Shown piece by piece: positions 57,901-64,000 of a stretch of 64,000 nucleotides of DNA (the first letter of the stretch is position 1; each line of letters opens with the position of its first letter). A model generated the notes under the pieces. That model worked only from the letters and a program-made list of their open reading frames with translations. It ran no database searches and was not told the origin of the DNA. Made by a program: the position numbers and the translations under genes. Source of the stretch: Paratrimastix pyriformis (Eukaryota; Preaxostyla; Paratrimastigidae); the NCBI GenBank assembly GCA_027972325.1, contig JAPMOS010000003.1, forward strand, positions 869,001 through 933,000, read 5' to 3'.

Positions 57901-60900
57901 GGCCGCCCTCACCCGACGCCCCCCCCGCCCGTCGTTCCGCCCTTCCCATCCCCCCCTGGCGCGGCCCCCGCCCGGACGCGGCCGCGGCCCCCCGCGGCGG
58001 TGGTGGTGCCCTCGCCTCCCTGGACCGGGCTCACCTCCAGCCTGGCCGCGCTGCCCCCGTCGGCCAGGGGGAACCCCCGATCGCCCCCACCCACCGCCAG
58101 GCACCAGGTTGAGCGGCCCCCCAAGACGCCCGTCTCCCCGTACGCGCTGCCCGTGAGCCGCATGATCCGGTCGGCCCCCCGGAGCAGCCTGCCCCCCCGC
58201 ACCCCCCGCAGCACCCTCTCGCCCCCTCCCCGGCCCCGGCACAGGCGCCGCCCCACCCCGGCGGCCGGTTCGCCCCCCCGCACCCCCCGCACCCCCCGGA
58301 CGGGCCAGTCGCACACGCCCCGCACGGGGGGCTCCCGCTCGCCCGGCCCGCCCACCTGCAACCCGGGCGACCCGCCCGGGACGCCGCTGGGGCTCTCGGG
58401 GCGGCACCAGTCGGACCACCTGGCCCGGGCGGCCCGCTACCCGTACCACTTCCAGCCCCACGCCCCCGTCCGGATCGCCTACCCGGAGCCGGTGCCCTTC
58501 CAGCGGTCGCACCCCTTCCTGGACTCGCCCTCGCGGCCCTCATCCCGCTCCTCCCGGGAGGGCAGCCCCTCCCCCCGGCCCGAGACGCCCCGCTCGGCGC
58601 GCTCGTGCCGGTCGCCCTCGGCCCTCTCGCGGCGGTCGGGGGGCCGATCGCCCTCGCCCGGGGCGCCCCTGGCCGGCCAGGAGCTCGACTTCGCCCGCAT
58701 CGTCGCCCGCATCCGCAACCAGGTCAGCCCCGCCCCGCCCGCCCCGCCCCGCCCCGCCCCGCCCCGCCCCCCGTGCCCATGTCCATCGCCCTCCTTCTGG
58801 CCTCGCACCGCCCCGCTCACGGATCTATGGTGCCCTTCTTCCCTTGCCGTTCTCGGTGGTGCCGGTGGGGGTGCCGCAGGACCAGCCGCCCACCGTCCGG
58901 CAGGCGGAGCGGCTGATGGGGCTGCAGCCCTTCATCGACCCCCACCAGGGCTCGCTCTCCTTCCTGCCCCGCAGCCCACGCGCCCTGGCCGCCGCCGCCT
59001 CGCCCAGGCGCTCTTCCCCGCGCGCCCCCACAACTCCACGCGCCTCCGCATCCCCACGCGCACGGGGGGCCGCCTCGCCCCGGATCGGAGAGCAGCCCTG
59101 CCCCGTTGGGGCCCCTCCCACCTCACCCGCGGGCTGCGACCAAGCCCCAGCGGGGGCCGCGGCGACCATCGAGGCACCAGGGGCGGCGGAGGTCGAGGCC
59201 GAGCAGGCTGGGGCCGCCCTCGAGGGGGCACTCGGGGCCGGGAGCGGGACCGGGGTGGCCTTCGAGGCGCACCCCCCGGGGCCCGAGGCTGCCCCTGACG
59301 GGCTCGAGGACCTCGCCGCCGCCCTGGGCGAGGAATGGCTCGCGCAGCCCTCCAGGCCCGGATCGTCCGCCCGCCCGCCCGCCCACCCCCCCACCCCCCA
59401 CGACTGGCGCTCCTGTCCGGACTGGCCGGCCCACACTTCGCCCGCCCTCACCCCCACCCCCTTCCCGGTGCCGCAGGCCGGCCGAGGATGAAGCCCTCTG
59501 GCCCCCGCCCTCCCCGCCCGACCTGCCCTGCCGGGCCCGGTCCACCCCGCGGGGCTTCGTGCGCCGGTACCCCCCGCAGACCCCCTGGAGCCCCGCCGGC
59601 CGGGCCCGCATCCCGCCCCTGCCGCCCGCCCCCTCCCCGCCCGCCCTCCTCCTCCTGGGCCCGCACGAGCGGCCCCGGCCCCGGGGCGCCCGCCCCCAGC
59701 CCCGCCTACCCCACGAGCCGCAGTCCCAACTCCAGCCTGCCCTGCTGTCGGCCCGCTCGCGGGGGTCTGCCCTGTCCCTGTCCGGCTCGGCGCGGCTGGG
59801 GCCGCCGCTGGTTGGGGGCGAGGGCATCGCGGTGCCTCCCCTCGACCCGGCCGGGGCGGCCCACCCGGCGCTGCTCTACCCGGGCTACCTGGGGCCCCTC
59901 GCCTCGCCCACCCCGGCCGACCTGCCCCGCCTCTGGGCCTCACCCCCTCGCGCGAGCCCCCGGTGGGCGGCCGGGCAACTGTCGAGCTCGGCGACCCTGC
60001 TGATGCCCTTCGGGGCACCGCAGGCATCGCCCCGCGCCAGGGCCCCGCCACGCCCACAGGCCGCCCGCCCGCCCGAGGGCCCGGCCCGACCGGCCTCGCG
60101 GGCCACCCCGGGCGCGAGCCGCCAGGGGGGCAGGTCGCCATCGCCCCCGGCCATGGGGCCCCGATCGCGGTCCCCCTCCAGGCAGTCGACCCGGTCGCCA
60201 TCGGCCCTGGGCCGGCCCTCGTCCCGCCTGCGCCCGGTCTGAGCCGCGCCCCATCGCTTGAGCGGCCCCTCATGCCTCCTCCTCCCCTTGCCCCCTGGCG
60301 CTGTCCGTCAGACGCCCCCGCCCGCCGAGGCCCCGCTGCCGTCGCCCCGCCGACTGGCCTCGCCCTTCCTGCCCCGCCAGAAACCCGCCGCGCCCGCCGG
60401 GCCGCTCAGACCCGCGCCGTCCCCCCGAGCGGCCTCGGCCGGCCGGGCAGGCAGCCCCGCCACCTCGGGGTCGCCCTCCCGGTCGCCCTCCAGGGCTCAG
60501 GCCGCCCGGCCCGGCAGCCGCAGCCGCAGCCCCAGACGCAGCCCAACCCCACCCGCAGCCAGCCGCGGCCCCAGATCGCCGCCCCGGCCCAGCCCAAGCC
60601 CCCGGTCTGCCACCAGCCCCCCCGCCCCCATCCAACCGCACCCGGCACCTCCTCCCCCGCCTGCCCTCGCCGTGCCCCCTTCGCGTGCGGTTCCCCATCG
60701 TCAGCCCCACCCCCGGCCACCACTTCCGCCCTCCGCGTTCAGGCCGCGAGCCCCTGGGCGGCCCATCTTCGGCAAGGTGTCCACCCTGGCCTACCTCCGC
60801 AACGGGGGTCCTTCTTCCAAGGTCCGCTTGCCGCCCCCACGCTCCAAGCCCGCCACCCACCGCCTGCCGGGCCCCGTGGCTGGCAGCACGCCATGGCACT

Positions 60901-61462
60901 TGGTCACGGCCCATGCCCCCTCTGTGCGCAGTCGCCACCGCGGCCCCCTCCCGCCTCGCCGGCTCCTCCGCCATCCCCCGTCCCGCCGGCTTCCCCATCT
61001 CCCCTCCCGCCGGCATCCCCCCGGGCCGAGGACCCGCGCCAGCACCTCCAGACGGCGGCCCTCGACCCTCCGCCATCCCCGGGCCGGCCGCTTTCCCCAC
61101 CCGTCCTGCCCCTGCAGGGGCCCGCCCCCCCTGCCTCTGGGGACGGGGGGTCCTGTCCACCTAATCAAGGGCAAGCAGGACTGCCGCCGGAAGGGCCGGA
61201 TCCCGCCCCTGCTGCGCCCGCGGCCCCCAAGCAGGGCGAAGGGGTGGCCGAGGAGGCGCCGCTATGCTCAGACGGGGCCCCGGCTGAAGTGGCTCCCTCC
61301 TCACCCTCCGCCCCCTCTCCAGCCGCCCCTGCCCTGGGAAGCCTTCTCGGCGGCGCAGAGCCCGATGATGAGGAAGGCAGCGCACTGTTGGATGACCCCC
61401 TTTTGGCCTCCCTCAATGAGGGAGCTCCAGACCAACCACTCCAAGAGACGAGTCCACCGTGA
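55000..61462 (+). CDS. HAT-repeat protein with long proline-rich regions
   Basis: Nine exons: 55000-56673, 56806-56906, 57204-57276, 57410-57606, 57651-58722, 58880-59364, 59477-60236, 60312-60821 and 61118-61462, all in phase, giving 1,738 residues (1,828 if the in-frame ATG at 54730 is used). The core lies across exons 1-4: F-K-E-F-Y-R-Q-V-K-M-H-E-R, W-R-C-L-L-E-L-A-D-L-A-R-R-E-G-R, F-L-E-A-I-Q-A-Q-P-K-A-P-Q and C-W-L-E-Y-A-K-M-E-E-E-Q-G-N-L-E-S-C, the half-a-TPR pattern of RNA-processing scaffolds. The rest is Pro/Ser/Arg-rich with S-R-S-P-S repeats, and there is a Gly-Gln run encoded by GGCCAG repeats (55605-55655). A role in RNA processing is inferred only from the HAT repeats. Intron 56907-57203 holds (AGGCGA)n. 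Confidence 0.72.
57049..57130 (+). repeat. intronic AGGCGA hexamer array
   Basis: About 13 tandem GGCGAA units inside the intron of the HAT-repeat gene. Confidence 0.92.
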
Positions 61463-61663
61463 TTGGCGCAGGCGTTCTCCTGTTTGCGTTGGTAATCGCA
61501 ATGTACCACTACTGAGACTCTCGATGTTTAGACACGCAAATTTAAAGAGAGAACGTGTTGTTTTGGCCGGGGGAAGGGCGGTGAGCTGCGCGGAATTGAC
61601 GGATCGAATTTCTTCAACACCGGAGAGACCTGCTGTTGCCGGAGCTGTTTTCTGTGCCATAGT
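61463..61663. other. intergenic spacer before the P-type ATPase
   Basis: 201 bp, AT-richer than the gene on its left. No motif was assigned. Confidence 0.45.

Positions 61664-64000
<2,337 letters not shown>

Overview
The window is nuclear DNA of a GC-rich, intron-dense, flagellated protist. Evidence: spliced genes with GT...AG introns every 100-400 bp, eukaryotic core genes (ribosomal protein eL22, 26S proteasome ATPase Rpt2, NASP, LENG8/THP3, Rab14) and an axonemal RIB43A protein. The lineage cannot be proved from the sequence; a free-living metamonad such as Paratrimastix is only a guess. No rRNA, tRNA or CRISPR was seen.

Layout. 1-19112 (+) is one giant surface-protein gene, incomplete at its 5' end: 27 exons each encode one bacterial-type Ig-like domain, followed by two EGF-like modules, a transmembrane helix and a ~1,200-residue low-complexity cytoplasmic tail. 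Its first 10 kb is a 4.5-kb seven-exon cassette present twice plus the start of a third copy. 19329-22051 (+) is a TPT/nucleotide-sugar-type transporter with a long extra tail. 22397-25908 (+) is a spliced gene that may be an Inturned (CPLANE) relative. 26039-27648 (-) is an unrecognised gene with very short introns. 27793-28336 (+) is RPL22. 28480-32044 (-) is an LRR plus coiled-coil protein resembling LRRC45. 32126-33280 (+) is a PQ-loop protein (SLC66A2-like). 33597-34670 (-) is a single-domain MgtE transporter. 34750-38541 (+) is LENG8/THP3. 38818-40811 (-) is Rpt2. 41430-43771 is a composite mobile element: two ~890-bp units in inverted orientation. It lies just upstream of a Rab14-like gene of which only 3' exons are present (43994-~44440). 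44979-46856 (+) is NASP, 47091-48892 (+) RIB43A, 49266-54884 (-) a pseudokinase with a huge disordered tail, 55000-61462 (+) a HAT-repeat protein with a proline-rich tail, and 61664-64000 (+) the 5' part of a P2-type cation ATPase.

Exon models were built by hand, using codon phase across each junction and, where possible, homology. Nearly all close exactly in frame. They expose the most unusual feature: the 5' splice site is not GTRAGT but GTCYG (about 90 of 119 introns placed; about 107 of 119 start GTC). In RPL22 and Rpt2 protein conservation, not motif preference, dictates this. Introns, not exons, carry almost all simple repeats. Several genes are head-to-head with only 79-144 bp between start codons.

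The genes do not form one pathway. The best candidate for a distinctive system is the Ig-domain gene: every domain exon is symmetric (phase 1-1), so exons can be skipped, duplicated or swapped without changing frame, and exon-precise copying has evidently happened repeatedly.
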